The position numbers were made by a program, and so were the translations under genes. The notes beneath the pieces were generated by a model. It did no database searches. It saw only the letters and a program-made list of their open reading frames with translations, and had not been told where the DNA came from. Below are positions 54,692 through 64,000 of a DNA stretch of 64,000 bases, in pieces; the first letter of the stretch is position 1; the number at the start of each line of letters is the position of its first letter. Origin of the DNA: Paenibacillus sp. yr247 (lineage in GTDB: Bacteria; Bacillota; Bacilli; Paenibacillales; NBRC-103111); assembly GCF_900103825.1 (NCBI RefSeq), contig NZ_FNIF01000002.1:701566-765565 (forward strand), written 5' to 3'.

Positions 54692-55297
54692 TTATCTCTC
54701 CTCTTCTTCATCAACGGGATCAAAAGACGGCTCATTAGTTTGAAAGCCGACTGTAGTCAAATAAAACCAATCTCCATTCTCTTCCTGCTGTGAATCGAGC
54801 TCAAAGATAAGAGCACGAAACTTTCTCAGCCATTCTGCATATTTCTCTTTGCTCATTTTGACTTCGACCTGGGTCATGATGATCGGCCAGTACGTTCGAT
54901 CGGAAGATGGAATTTGGAACGCCTCTTCCGGGGCATTGATCGCTCTACGTCTGGCACGTCCAAGTACGCTTAGCGTCCTCTCACGGTAGTAATTCTCTAC
55001 CTCGGAAACATAAGGGAGCAGCTTTTCACTAGGCACGAAGCCACGCGCAACGGCACGATAAAATTTTTGTACGATTCCGTTTTTGAGTTCGGTACGTACG
55101 ACCGAAATTAAGCCATGCTTCTCAAGCTCGTGCAAATGATAATGCACTTTCGCACGCGCCATCCCTAGCAGTTTCGCCAATTGCTGACCGGTGTAAGCTT
55201 TCTCAATTAAATAAAGTAACACCTTTGCGCGAAGTGGATCACTTACCGTTTTTAATTGCTCAAGCTCTTCAATAATATAAACCGGTTGCAGCTTCAT
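54692..55297 (-). CDS. ArsR-like winged-helix regulator
   Basis: A 201-aa regulator. An HTH_20-type winged helix occupies residues about 12-75, with PLRAKVLLYLIEKAYTGQQLAKLLGMARAKVHYHLHELEKHGLI. The C-terminal half is helical and ends in a negatively charged tail. No metal-binding cysteines. It precedes an M29 aminopeptidase by two bases, probably regulating peptide turnover. A perfect 8-5-8 palindrome lies about 65 bases upstream. GAGGAGG before the ATG. Confidence 0.85.
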   Translation of the reverse strand: MKLQPVYIIEELEQLKTVSDPLRAKVLLYLIEKAYTGQQLAKLLGMARAKVHYHLHELEKHGLISVVRTELKNGIVQKFYRAVARGFVPSEKLLPYVSEVENYYRERTLSVLGRARRRAINAPEEAFQIPSSDRTYWPIIMTQVEVKMSKEKYAEWLRKFRALIFELDSQQEENGDWFYLTTVGFQTNEPSFDPVDEEEER

Positions 55298-55361
55298 CTT
55301 GGACTCGACCTCCTCTAATGTACCAATTCAGCCCTACAATCATGCGCTTCATGGTCAACTC

Positions 55362-55382
55362 TTAATCTCTTAACGAGATTAA
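55362..55382. promoter_or_regulatory. Palindrome upstream of the winged-helix regulator
   Basis: TTAATCTC, TTAAC, GAGATTAA, perfect arms of eight bases. It lies 65 bases before the regulator's start, in a plausible promoter region with TTGACC (55395-55400 on the minus strand). Size and position fit an ArsR-type dimer operator and thus autoregulation. Confidence 0.5.
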
Positions 55383-55485
55383 TTAAACGACGGTCAAATC
55401 TTTTTAACCGTATCATAATGCGAAAAGGAATTCATGTCAATTGCGCGTTCAGCAAGCATGAATGCTCTTTCATATAACCAATTCA

Positions 55486-56611
<1,126 letters not shown>

Positions 56612-56615
<4 letters not shown>

Positions 56616-57544
56616 CGCGCCCCTCGGATGTGAACATCTTCATTGACGATGACAACATCGGCGTTATCGCCAGCGGCGTTAAGCTGCCCATCCATAATCT
56701 TTCCGTCAGACACTTTTGACGTTGAGATATTCGTATTTCTCGCTCTAACTCCCCGTTGATAAGCCCAATGGTTCGTAGGACCATGTCCGCTACCGATATG
56801 TATCGGCTCCGCAATTGCAGCTTGAATGAAGCTTTTTGCCAATTGAAACGCTTCCTTCGTGGTTAAGCCCTGCGCGAGTCCCGAAGTTATCGCCGCTGCA
56901 AACGTGCAGCCCGTTCCGTGTGTATGCCGGGTTACCAAACGTCTGGATGAGAACTCCGTGAACGCCTTACCGTCATACAACAAGTCCGTTGCATGCTCCG
57001 TATTCGCTTCATGGCCTCCTTTAATCATCACGTTCTTGCAGCCGTAGAGATGAATCTGCTTCGCAGCCTGCTGGCGCGACACGCTATCCGTTATTTGTAT
57101 GCCGCTAAGCGCTTCAGCTTCAGGTATATTAGGTGTGACCACATCGGCAAGCGGCAGTAAACAATGAATCATCGCATCAATGGCCTCTTGCTGGAGTAAG
57201 GAGGCACCGCCTTTGGCTATCATCACAGGGTCGACTACGACTCGCTCCCACTTATATTTTTGTATTGCAGCCGCTACGATTCGAATAATGTCGCCACTAA
57301 ATAACATCCCAGTTTTGAGCGCATCCGGAGGCAGATCCTCCCCAATAGAAGCCAATTGTTGCTCAATTGCCTCAGCACTCATTGGATAAACACCTTGCAC
57401 ACCAAGCGTATTCTGTGCAGTCACTGCGGTAATGACCGACATCCCATACACACCAAGTTCTTGGAACGTCTTCAGGTCCGCTTGAATCCCCGCGCCTCCA
57501 CCGCTATCTGAGCCTGCAACCGTCAGCGCTTTGTAGATCGACAT
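56612..57544 (-). CDS. thiD: HMP/HMP-P kinase
   Basis: A 310-aa ribokinase-fold enzyme phosphorylating HMP and then HMP-P. N-terminal ALTVAGSDSGGGAGIQADLKTF, GVYGMSVITAVTAQNT and the catalytic region HTHGTGCTFAAAITSGLA near 210-227 are intact. The last 45 residues (from about GVRARNTN) extend beyond the usual length of about 266 and have low similarity to the family. AAAGGGGGAG precedes the ATG. It lies 147 bases after thiG and overlaps thiE. Confidence 0.92.
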
Positions 57545-57691
57545 CTTGCTCCCCCTTTCAGCTTCAATCTCTTAAATTTCTCTCACGAGGGAAAATCCGC
57601 TTCCCTTCTCCCGAGAAGTCAATTTTAGCCTTCTTAGACCAACATTCTTTGCACTCACCCAAGCAGTCTCACATTTTCGCTCTTACCTCCA

Positions 57692-58459
57692 CTAAACCCG
57701 ACTAAAACCCTCCATCGGACTGCTAGCCGAAGCATACCGCTTTTTCGGAATACGCCCTGCTTCAAATCCAGCACGTCCTGCCTCGATGGCAAGCTTCATA
57801 GCGTAAGCCATTTTGACCGGATCCTTGGCACCTGACACCGCTGTGTTCAGCAGCACTCCATCAGCGCCCATCTCCATGGCAAGCGCAGCATCCGAAGGAG
57901 CACCAATACCGGCATCGACAATGACAGGCACGGTGGACTGCTCAATAATGAAGCTCAGGTTCAGCGGATTAATAATGCCTTGACCTGTTCCGATTGGCGA
58001 TGCGCCAGGCATGATGGCGTGCACACCGAGTGCTTGCAAACGTTTGGCTAAAAGGACATCATCCGACGTATACGGCAGCACGATGAAACCCTCTTCCAGC
58101 AGCATTTCCGATGCTTTCAATGTTTCGATCGGATCAGGCAGCAGTGTCTTCTCATCTCCGATGACTTCAACCTTGATCATGTGGCATAGTCCGGAGGCCT
58201 TCGCCAGCTTCGCGATACGCACTGCTTCTTCCGCTGTTTTGGCACCTGCCGTATTCGGCAGTAAGGTAAATTTCGACACATCCAGCATTGACAAGAAATT
58301 GGGCTGACTCGCTTCAAAAATATTCATACGACGCACCGCAAACGTCAAAATCTGCGATTCGCTTGCGTCAACAGCGTGTTTCTGAATATCAAAATCCGGG
58401 AATTTTCCCGTTCCTAGCAGCAGACGTGAACGAAACTCGTAAGGACCGATTTTTAACAT
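57692..58459 (-). CDS. thiG: Thiazole synthase
   Basis: A 255-aa TIM-barrel enzyme that builds the thiazole ring from DXP, dehydroglycine and ThiS thiocarboxylate. The Schiff-base Lys is K96 in [11 protein letters not shown]. Other landmarks are [10 protein letters not shown] near 11, [13 protein letters not shown] near 67, [13 protein letters not shown] near 152, and [28 protein letters not shown] near 180. GGAGGGGG lies at the end of thiS, five bases before. It uses glycine-derived imine from ThiO. Confidence 0.95.
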   Translation of the reverse strand: MLKIGPYEFRSRLLLGTGKFPDFDIQKHAVDASESQILTFAVRRMNIFEASQPNFLSMLDVSKFTLLPNTAGAKTAEEAVRIAKLAKASGLCHMIKVEVIGDEKTLLPDPIETLKASEMLLEEGFIVLPYTSDDVLLAKRLQALGVHAIMPGASPIGTGQGIINPLNLSFIIEQSTVPVIVDAGIGAPSDAALAMEMGADGVLLNTAVSGAKDPVKMAYAMKLAIEAGRAGFEAGRIPKKRYASASSPMEGFSRV

Positions 58460-58464
58460 ATGAA

Positions 58465-58674
58465 TTATCCCCCTCCAACAAAATGAACGATTTCGATTTT
58501 ATGTCCTTCAGAAAGCTTAGCTTTCACGTGATCTTCCTTTTGTAAAATGTTTTCATTGTGTTCCACGACGAGCATTTTCTCACTCAATTCAAAGTGCTCT
58601 AGCAGCTCGCCAATGGTTCGAATCTCATCCGGAACGTCAACGCTTTGACCATTAATGTGCAATTTCAATGCCAT
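58465..58674 (-). CDS. thiS: Sulfur carrier protein ThiS
   Basis: A 69-aa ubiquitin-like sulfur carrier with the C-terminal Gly-Gly (here VGGG) that becomes the thiocarboxylate. The core strands [21 protein letters not shown] and the IVHFVGGG end are standard. It overlaps thiO by 23 bases and precedes thiG by five. The adenylating enzyme ThiF, normally near thiS in Bacillales, is not encoded in this operon. Confidence 0.93.
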   Translation of the reverse strand: MALKLHINGQSVDVPDEIRTIGELLEHFELSEKMLVVEHNENILQKEDHVKAKLSEGHKIEIVHFVGGG

Positions 58675-59917
58675 GCAGCTCCTTTCCCACTACCTTTGTA
58701 GCTGAAAATAGTTCCCCTTCACGTTGCCCAGTCCTCTTGGTTTGCCCCGATAGATCAGGGCTAAAGGCATCAAGCCATGGTTCAATAACTGAAAAGGGAT
58801 GTAAGCTTGACTCCATTTCCAGCTCCAGCTCTGGCTGTAAGTCTTCCACAGCGCTGCCTAAAACCAAATCGGCGATCACTTTACCGGTGACCGGGCTGAG
58901 CAGAATCCCATTGCGGTAATGTCCGCAAGCCGCATATAAACCATCGTACTCCGGCACTTTACCGATGTACGGCAAACCATCCGCCGTCTGTGGTCGCAGA
59001 CCCGACCAAGCCTTCTCCCACTCCGCTTCACCAAGAGCAGGCATTAGCTGCCTCGCCCGATCCATCAGCTCCGCCAGTCCAGCCAGCGACACCTTGCGGT
59101 CGTAGTTGTTCGGTACAACGGTCGCGCCAATCAGCAGCCGACCTCCCGCTTTAGGGACGATGTAGCACCCTGTCGTGAACAGGGTTTTCTTCAATTCCCG
59201 CTTCGTCGTAAGAACAGAGAAACACTCGCCCTTCACAGGATACATCGGCAAATCTACGCCGATGCCTGCCAAAAGCTGTCCGCTCCACGTGCCTGCCGCC
59301 ACAATAACGTGGTCGCTAAAGAGCGGACCTTCGCTCGTCATGATGCCCTTGACTCGTTCTCGCTCAGTCAGCAGCCCCTGTACCTGGGCGAATTCCTGAA
59401 CATTCGCCCCCAGCACCCGGGCTGCTTGCGCGAACGCCGCCGCTAGCAGCGGAGCCTCAACCTGCCCATCCTCCGGCAGGTATAAAGCTCCGCGCGTCGC
59501 TCCGCTCAAGGCGGGCTCGAGCTCTGCGGCTGCAGCTGCGCTCAGCCACTCCGCCTTCTCGCCCGCTGCGCGTTGGAGCTTCTCCCGCGTGCGCAGCTCC
59601 TGTTCATGAACGTCGCTGAGCGCGACATTCAGCAGGCCCTCACGGACGAGGCCGATATCGATGCCCGTGAGGGCTTTAAGTTCCTCGCTCAGCTGGGGAA
59701 ACATCGCTCGGCTTTGCCGGGCCCATTGGAACAGCGGGCCCGTGTCTTCCATCTCGGACTGCGCTCCGAGCATGCCCCCTGCGGCCGCCGAGGCTTCCAT
59801 GCCCAGTCTGCCGCGTTCCAGCAGCGTGACGGATTGACCTCGCTTCGACAAATAATAGGCAATAGAGGAGCCAATGACACCCCCGCCGACGATAATGACG
59901 TCATTCGTATGCTTCAT
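58652..59917 (-). CDS. thiO: Glycine oxidase
   Basis: A 421-aa FAD-dependent amine oxidase, oxidising glycine to the imine needed by ThiG. The dinucleotide fold is VIIVGGGVIGSSIAYYLSKRGQSVTLLE at residues 8-35, and the substrate-side motif RPQTADGLPYIG is near 307. The C-terminal 60 residues, GQTKRTGQREGELF and onward, are slightly longer than B. subtilis ThiO (369 aa). GGAGG precedes the ATG in tenI. It overlaps thiS. Confidence 0.92.
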   Translation of the reverse strand: MKHTNDVIIVGGGVIGSSIAYYLSKRGQSVTLLERGRLGMEASAAAGGMLGAQSEMEDTGPLFQWARQSRAMFPQLSEELKALTGIDIGLVREGLLNVALSDVHEQELRTREKLQRAAGEKAEWLSAAAAAELEPALSGATRGALYLPEDGQVEAPLLAAAFAQAARVLGANVQEFAQVQGLLTERERVKGIMTSEGPLFSDHVIVAAGTWSGQLLAGIGVDLPMYPVKGECFSVLTTKRELKKTLFTTGCYIVPKAGGRLLIGATVVPNNYDRKVSLAGLAELMDRARQLMPALGEAEWEKAWSGLRPQTADGLPYIGKVPEYDGLYAACGHYRNGILLSPVTGKVIADLVLGSAVEDLQPELELEMESSLHPFSVIEPWLDAFSPDLSGQTKRTGQREGELFSATKVVGKELHGIEIAH

Positions 59918-60538
59918 TTATCTCGCCTCCATTCGCTGAAGTTCGTGCGTATAAGCTTTTACGGCTTCCAACGGGTCAGCCGCTTCCCAAATCCCGCTCA
60001 TCACCGCTATTCCGGAAGCTCCGGCTTCCAGTACTGGCCTAACCCGTTCAGGTGTAATGCCACCGATTGCAATAATCGGAACAACGACTTGGGCTGCGAC
60101 ATTCCGTAATTGCTCTAACCCCCTAGGCGGGGCGCCTAACTTCGATTTCGTTGCAAAAATATGACCAAACATCAGATAATCCGCCCCTTCCTGCTCTCGC
60201 TGTATGGCTTCCTCCGCACTATGTACAGATATACCAGTCCGCTGTACACACCGGTAGATCTCTCTTATCGTTGGGAGCAGCGTGGTGCTGCCAGGGAGTT
60301 GTAGACCACCTAACATTGCAGACGAGGCTATCCATGGATAGCCATTGATATAAAGGCTTTTGGCTGGTATGCCAGTTTCAAGTAAGAACTGTAAGCCTAT
60401 GAATATCTCATCCATTGGTTTCTTTTTTTCCCGAATATGAATGGCCGTGACATAAGGGTGAATCTTAGTCGCAATCGCCGCCAGCTCTGTCCACCCTAGC
60501 TTGCCATTCGATATAACATGCAGTTCATACCCTGACAT
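59918..60538 (-). CDS. tenI: Thiazole tautomerase TenI
   Basis: A 206-aa ThiE-like barrel that isomerises the thiazole carboxylate product of ThiG. The ATG at 60538 is chosen: the GTG at 60550 is inside the AGAGGTG ribosome binding site. Conserved features: AIHIREKKK near 35, SVHSAEEA near 107 with the active-site His, GADYLMFGHIFATKSKLG near 121, and IAIGGITPERVRPVLEAGASGIAVMS near 155. It resembles ThiE but lacks the diphosphate-binding Asp pair. First gene of the thi operon, just after the riboswitch terminator. Confidence 0.9.
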   Translation of the reverse strand: MSGYELHVISNGKLGWTELAAIATKIHPYVTAIHIREKKKPMDEIFIGLQFLLETGIPAKSLYINGYPWIASSAMLGGLQLPGSTTLLPTIREIYRCVQRTGISVHSAEEAIQREQEGADYLMFGHIFATKSKLGAPPRGLEQLRNVAAQVVVPIIAIGGITPERVRPVLEAGASGIAVMSGIWEAADPLEAVKAYTHELQRMEAR

Positions 60539-60584
60539 TCGAAGACTCACCTCTTTCTGCTGAGCTTTGTCACAAACACAAAAA

Positions 60585-60611
60585 AACCACTTTTCTCAAA
60601 GAAAAGTGGTT
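60585..60611 (-). terminator. Expression-platform terminator of the TPP riboswitch
   Basis: On the minus strand AACCACTTTTCT pairs with AGAAAAGTGGTT around TTG, followed by TTTTTTGTG. It stands between the TPP aptamer and tenI, so TPP binding would favour termination. Confidence 0.92.
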
Positions 60612-60654
60612 GTAGGTTCCCGCCTAATAAACAGGCATAGATGAGGCTCCAATT

Positions 60655-60746
60655 GTCGTTCCACTTTCCTCCGCTGGTATAACCCAGTTCAGGTTCAAAG
60701 GGTTCAGATTTACTCTGTCTCAGCCTTGCGGCGCCCCTAGGGATTC
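60655..60746 (-). promoter_or_regulatory. TPP (THI-element) riboswitch
   Basis: Read on the minus strand, the thi box is clear: CCCTAGGGGCGCC, then GGCTGAGACAGAG, GAACCCTTTGAACCTGAAC, TGGGTTATACCAGCGGAGG and AAGTGGA. The conserved GCUGAGA (pyrimidine site) and CUUUGAACCUGA (pyrophosphate helix) are intact. A terminator follows at 60585-60611. It represses the tenI-thiOSGDE operon when thiamine diphosphate is high. The upstream promoter is probably TATGAT (60774-60769). Confidence 0.96.
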
Positions 60747-60768
60747 ATTTTTTATTCAATTGTTAACT

Positions 60769-60797
60769 ATCATAGCACGCCATCCTGCACTTGGGAA
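60769..60797 (-). promoter_or_regulatory. Probable promoter of the thi operon
   Basis: On the minus strand TTCCCA (60797-60792), 17 bases, and TATGAT (60774-60769). The -35 box is poor but the position, 23 bases before the riboswitch, is right. Confidence 0.45.
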
Positions 60798-60901
60798 TAA
60801 AAATGTTTACTCCGCATCTTATTCTAGTCACTAAGCTTGATAGCTCTTATAATAGGGAGACAGAACGACCTATGAAGCTTTAAGGAAGGATGTTTACCTA
60901 G

Positions 60902-61885
60902 ATGCTGTCTCAATTGAATCGTCAATTAGAAAAAATCTTGCCGCTCATCACACCAGTAAGCGTCCTCATCGGTGTTCTGCTAGGCAGTCATTTATCCGGT
61001 TTTACTTATCTGTCCCCTTGGCTGTTTGCCTTCATGACCTTCTCGGGAAGCATAAGCTCAAGTTTCAAGGAATTCGTTAAAGTCGTCGTTCAGCCTCTTC
61101 CGCTCCTAACTACGTTGTTGATCTTACATGTAGGGATGCCGCTTATTGCGCTTGGACTCGGACATGTTGTATATGACCATGAACCCTTAACGATAACAGG
61201 ACTCATCTTAGCAGCAGCTATTCCGACAGGTATTACGAGCTTCGTCTGGGTAGCAATTTATCGCGGTAATATCGTACTCACTTTATCTATTATTCTCATG
61301 GATACTGTTCTTTCACCCTTCGTCGTTCCCTACACATTATCTGCGTTAGTTGGCACCAAAGTACAAATGGACTCCTTCGCGATGATGAAAGGTCTCTTCT
61401 TTATGATTGTCGTACCCTCTTTAGTTGGGATGATGCTAAATCAATGGACTCGGGGCAAGATTAAAGAGCAGTGGAGTGGGCGACTAGGTCCTTTTTCGAA
61501 AATAGTCATGGGCATTGTTGTCGCTATTAACAGCTCGGTTATCGCTCCTTACTTACGGGAATTCAATGCTAAATTGCTTGGTTTAGCAGGGTTTGTACTA
61601 TTAGTAGCCTCACTTGGCTATATACTGGGATGGTTCGTAGCCAAACTCCTGAGATGGGAACAAGACGTTATCGTGGCACTAACGTTTAACAGCGGAATGC
61701 GCAATATTAGTGCTGGCGCCGTAATCGCAGTTGCCTACTTCCCGCCTCCCGTAACTATCCCCGTTGTACTCGGGATGCTGTTCCAGCAGTCGCTTGCCTC
61801 CCTCTTCGGCTATCTGCTGAATAGGCGATACGCCTTGAAGAGTGATATACACCGTTTAGCCGGTAAAAGTATGAAACAAATATAG
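60902..61885 (+). CDS. BASS-family transporter (bile acid:sodium symporter-like)
   Basis: A 327-aa transporter with ten hydrophobic helices, similar to ASBT-type carriers. Family landmarks are FAFMTFSGSISSSFKEF near 45, the crossing helix LAAAIPTGITSFVWVAIYRGN near 101, and the second crossing region FNSGMRNISAGAVIAVAYFP near 260. Bacterial members carry bile acids, pantoate or small organic acids. It is adjacent to a TPP riboswitch operon on the other strand, so a role in thiamine precursor uptake is possible but unproved. AAGGAAGG precedes the ATG. Confidence 0.88.
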   Translation: MLSQLNRQLEKILPLITPVSVLIGVLLGSHLSGFTYLSPWLFAFMTFSGSISSSFKEFVKVVVQPLPLLTTLLILHVGMPLIALGLGHVVYDHEPLTITGLILAAAIPTGITSFVWVAIYRGNIVLTLSIILMDTVLSPFVVPYTLSALVGTKVQMDSFAMMKGLFFMIVVPSLVGMMLNQWTRGKIKEQWSGRLGPFSKIVMGIVVAINSSVIAPYLREFNAKLLGLAGFVLLVASLGYILGWFVAKLLRWEQDVIVALTFNSGMRNISAGAVIAVAYFPPPVTIPVVLGMLFQQSLASLFGYLLNRRYALKSDIHRLAGKSMKQI

Positions 61886-61915
61886 GTCAATGTTGCTATA
61901 CTTATGATCCATGCA

Positions 61916-61941
61916 GGAGCTGCCTGAGCAGCTTCTTTTTT
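61916..61941 (+). terminator. Intrinsic terminator
   Basis: GGAGCTGC pairs with GCAGCTTC around CTGA, followed by TTTTTTAG. It ends the BASS transporter transcript about 30 bases past the stop codon. Confidence 0.8.
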
Positions 61942-62057
61942 AGTTCAGCAAATTTTAAGCTAACTTTTATCTGTGTTTCAGCTTCTTTTCTCTAATTATT
62001 CATAATTGGATTGTACGATTGTGATGAAGACCAATGATAGGAGTGATACATAGAACT

Positions 62058-62678
62058 ATGAAGATGAAAAAAATAGCAGGCTTATGCATCCTTATCCCCG
62101 TATTACTAAGCGGCTGCGGGAGCCAGCAATCCGCCCAAACTGCTGCAGCAGGCACGTCACAGCCACAGCAACAAAACGAACAAGCGCCGGCAGATGCGAA
62201 GCAAAAGTCTCAAGACCGACCTGTCATGAATCAAGCGCAAAGACAAATGTTCAGCACATTTCAGACGCTGCTTATGCTGGATAAAGCAGATGGACTCGCC
62301 ATCACTAAAGAACAGGCTCAAGCCATGCTGCCCGTTGCTCAAGAAATCGTCGCAAAAGCTGAACTCAGTGATGAGAACAAGACCAAGCTATTCGAAAAGC
62401 TGACAGAAGCCCAGAAGAAATTTGTAGAGGATTCAACTGCACGCATGAGCAACCGAGGAAACAAAACCCCAGATGCTTCTGCTCAACCAAACGCTAAAGG
62501 TTCTGATGAAACTGATAGCGGAAAACAACCAAACAATAAAGGAGCTAACGGAACTGGCGGCGGAAACGCAAATAACAATAACAGAGGTGGAAATGCCAAT
62601 GGAAATCGTCCTGCTAACGGTGCAATGAGAGATCCTGGCAAGCAGCTTATCGAATTGCTGCAAAATAAAATCAAATAA
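62058..62678 (+). CDS. Lipoprotein with Asn/Gly-rich tail
   Basis: No recognised function. The ATG at 62058 gives 206 aa with a lipobox (LLSGC) at about residue 20. A Gln/Ala-rich linker leads to a helical middle segment (LLMLDKADGLAITKEQAQAMLPVAQEI, residues about 75-130) resembling small DUF-type spore or envelope lipoproteins. The C-terminal third is low-complexity Asn/Gly/Lys (NNNNRGGNANGN). AGGAG lies about 15 bases upstream; an ATG at 62034 is in frame but lacks a site. Confidence 0.75.
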   Translation: MKMKKIAGLCILIPVLLSGCGSQQSAQTAAAGTSQPQQQNEQAPADAKQKSQDRPVMNQAQRQMFSTFQTLLMLDKADGLAITKEQAQAMLPVAQEIVAKAELSDENKTKLFEKLTEAQKKFVEDSTARMSNRGNKTPDASAQPNAKGSDETDSGKQPNNKGANGTGGGNANNNNRGGNANGNRPANGAMRDPGKQLIELLQNKIK

Positions 62679-62692
62679 GAAAGCATGCAAAT

Positions 62693-62726
62693 AATCCGAT
62701 CTCATCCTAAAGGATGGAATCGGATT
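62693..62726. terminator. Terminator between convergent genes
   Basis: AATCCGAT pairs with ATCGGATT, with inner CATCC/GGATG, followed by TCCTTGTTT on the plus strand. It separates the lipoprotein gene from the convergent YbjN-like gene. Confidence 0.75.
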
Positions 62727-62742
62727 TCCTTGTTTATCTAAA

Positions 62743-63261
62743 CTATCTCAATGCCTGAATGACCTGCTCAGCAGCAGCTTCACCGCTTGCAACCAATTCA
62801 ACATGCTCGGCAAACATATCGCACATGTAAACGAACAAGCTTAGAATTTCCAAAACCTCTTCACTATCAAACTTGCTTGAGGCTGAGATGCTGTATACAT
62901 AGCGGTAATGCAATTCATTTTGTTCGTTTATGCCAAAATGACCGATCGGCAGTCTCGTATTGATCTCCAACAGAACAGCAGCAACGCCGTCGCGCACTCC
63001 TTCTTGGAGATGGAACGGCAGCGTACTGTAAATTTGCAGCAGTTGAATAGCCGCAATCTCTTCATCATTCAAAGGTAAAAAGCTAAAGTGCAGAAAGCGT
63101 TCCCGCCCTTTTTTATCCTCTTGAAATCCTGCCATCAGCACGTGAAGCGGAATCGCCTCTGATTTTTCCAATACATTTGTCGCCAAGCCTGTTTCATCCA
63201 AAATCTCTTTAAGCAACCCTAACTGCGCCAAATGACGCGCATGTACATGGTCTGGCAGCAT
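62743..63261 (-). CDS. YbjN-like (type III chaperone fold) protein
   Basis: A 172-aa soluble protein. The region AAVLLEINTRLPIGHFGINEQNELHYRYVYSI near 95-125 matches the core of YbjN/secretion-chaperone-like folds, with an N-terminal helix and beta sheet followed by an acidic helical C-terminus. Such proteins bind other proteins rather than catalyse. AGGAGGGCGG precedes the ATG. No neighbour indicates its partner. Assignment is by fold pattern and is moderate. Confidence 0.6.
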   Translation of the reverse strand: MLPDHVHARHLAQLGLLKEILDETGLATNVLEKSEAIPLHVLMAGFQEDKKGRERFLHFSFLPLNDEEIAAIQLLQIYSTLPFHLQEGVRDGVAAVLLEINTRLPIGHFGINEQNELHYRYVYSISASSKFDSEEVLEILSLFVYMCDMFAEHVELVASGEAAAEQVIQALR

Positions 63262-63342
63262 ATGTATCCGCCCTCCTACTCTCTTTTGCCCATTGCTTCA
63301 ACAAGGCTATTTTTCTAATTAACCGGATCATTCTTAACTTTC

Positions 63343-63588
63343 TCAAGCCCGAACAAACTTACTCTGGATGCTTCTATTAAAACTATGAATTTGGTTATAA
63401 CGTCCGGCGATATCCGTATTGGCTGCATCATAGGCAGGCAATTTTTGAAACATATCGAGCAGAAGATTAGCATCCTTTGAACGCTTATCGAGCATCTTCT
63501 CAGTTGATTTATCGGCATTGAATACGGATTTCTTTACACCCCATGCCCCTGCTATTTTCGAACGATTCGAAAGACCGTATATGTAGAC
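63343..63588 (-). pseudogene. Start-less reading frame, possible gene remnant
   Basis: A minus-strand frame of 82 codons reads VYIYGLSNRS...GVKKSVFNADKSTEKML...QKLPAYDAANTDIAGRYNQI and ends at TGA. It opens right after a stop and directly downstream of the anmK terminator, with no ATG, GTG or TTG near its beginning, and composition looks coding. It may be the surviving C-terminus of a lost gene, or chance. Not recognised. The rest of 63262-63342 holds nothing clear. Confidence 0.3.
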
Positions 63589-63593
63589 CTAAA

Positions 63594-63631
63594 AAAATCC
63601 GGCAGTGTATGGACAACACTGACCGGATTTT
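63594..63631 (-). terminator. Intrinsic terminator after anmK
   Basis: On the minus strand GAAAATCCGG pairs with CCGGATTTTT, with an inner AGTGT/ACACT stem, then TTTTTTTAGG. It lies 16 bases after the anmK stop codon. Confidence 0.85.
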
Positions 63632-63646
63632 CGTCGTTCGCATTGG

Positions 63647-64000
63647 CTAAGGCAAGGCAAGCTTGCCCATGATGGTGGGACGCAGCGCCCCGGTAGCCGA
63701 AGGCAAATTGTTCGGCACACCATGAATCCAATCGTTGCCAAGCAGGGCAAATAGGATCGCTTCTTTGGCATCACCGGAAATGCCTAACTCATCTGATGTG
63801 AGGATGGACTGCATCGGCAGCAGTTCTCTAAGCATCATGAGCAGTGTTCGATTACGCGCCCCTCCTCCGCTAACGATGACTTCCGCAATGTCACAATGCG
63901 GGAAGACAAATTCTTGATAGGCACGAGCGATGGAATGCGCTGTGAATGCAGTTGCCGTGGCGACGATGTCTTCCTGCGGCAGACCCTGCTCAACGGCAGC
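63647..64000 (-). CDS. anmK: Anhydro-N-acetylmuramic acid kinase, C-terminal part
   Basis: The window cuts this gene: 117 codons remain, open to the right edge. They contain ATATAFTAHSIARAYQEFVF, VSGGGARNRTLLMMLRELLP, the GISGDAKEAILFALLG helix and the closing NNLPSATGALRP signature of AnmK, which phosphorylates 1,6-anhydro-MurNAc during cell wall recycling. The gene ends at TAG (63647). About 270 residues lie outside the window. A terminator follows. Confidence 0.93.
   Translation of the reverse strand, partial: AAVEQGLPQEDIVATATAFTAHSIARAYQEFVFPHCDIAEVIVSGGGARNRTLLMMLRELLPMQSILTSDELGISGDAKEAILFALLGNDWIHGVPNNLPSATGALRPTIMGKLALP

Noticed and set aside
58652-58674. Overlap of thiO and thiS as a possible frameshift
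   Set aside because: Both products have complete, normal ends, and overlapping genes are common in thi operons.

Overview
The window looks like chromosome of an endospore-forming, low-GC Gram-positive bacterium of the Paenibacillaceae (Paenibacillus or a close relative). Pointers are strong AGGAGG-type ribosome binding sites, frequent TTG starts, a YjcZ-type spore microprotein, a YhcN/YlaJ-type spore lipoprotein, HelD, an LTA-synthase-family enzyme, a caa3 oxidase operon and a complete hut operon. No rRNA, tRNA, insertion sequence, prophage or CRISPR array was seen. Gene order and intrinsic terminators suggest ordinary core and metabolic chromosome with some local decay.

Layout. 1-5.1 kb: spore microprotein, HelD (RNA polymerase recycling) and a three-gene ABC-2 exporter. 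5.2-5.6 kb: an unannotated BsrE/TxpA-like type I toxin with its own promoter, a hairpin over its ribosome binding site and a probable antisense RNA. 5.6-8.1 kb: LTA-synthase-family enzyme and a lipoprotein cytochrome c. 8.2-10.8 kb: GH51 arabinofuranosidase divergent from an ArsR-type regulator, with two perfect 16-bp inverted elements between them. 10.9-13.3 kb: small membrane protein, MFS exporter, AIM24-like protein. 13.6-16.2 kb: IclR regulator, SDR dehydrogenase and FAH-family hydrolase, probably for a sugar acid. 16.2-22.2 kb: D-3-hydroxybutyrate operon (GntP permease, dehydrogenase, ScoA, ScoB, thiolase) divergent from a LysR regulator, with an SDR gene remnant at its end. 22.2-27.7 kb: caa3 cytochrome oxidase (ctaCDEF), CtaG and a DUF420 protein.

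27.8-37.5 kb: spore lipoprotein, DEAD-box helicase with an RGG tail carrying 41-residue repeats, guanylate-kinase-like protein with an altered P-loop, CvfC-like Nfu_N/HEAT protein, M48 membrane protease coupled to a small nuclease-like protein, secreted C39 peptidase, divergent IF-3 paralogue, and a luciferase-like oxidoreductase. 37.6-43.6 kb: a MarR-controlled operon with two HlyD-type adaptors, a DHA2 MFS pump and a large secreted protein of repeated beta-sandwich-like units, preceded by a perfect 33-bp palindrome. 43.7-45.7 kb: VTT membrane protein and SEC-C protein. 45.8-51.6 kb: hutHUIG behind a leader with an attenuator-like hairpin. 51.6-55.3 kb: TIM-barrel isomerase/AraC pair and an M29 aminopeptidase with its HTH regulator. 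55.5-60.8 kb: TPP-riboswitch-controlled tenI-thiO-thiS-thiG-thiD-thiE ending in a decayed thiC. 60.9-64 kb: BASS transporter, Asn/Gly-rich lipoprotein, YbjN-like protein and the 3' end of anmK.

No wholly new defence or mobile system is evident. The most system-like candidates are the type I toxin-antitoxin locus, the five-gene MarR/dual-adaptor export operon, the hut leader, the paired 16-bp elements of the arabinofuranosidase locus, and the IF-3 and guanylate kinase paralogues. Functions are assigned by reading conserved motifs and gene order; no database search was possible.
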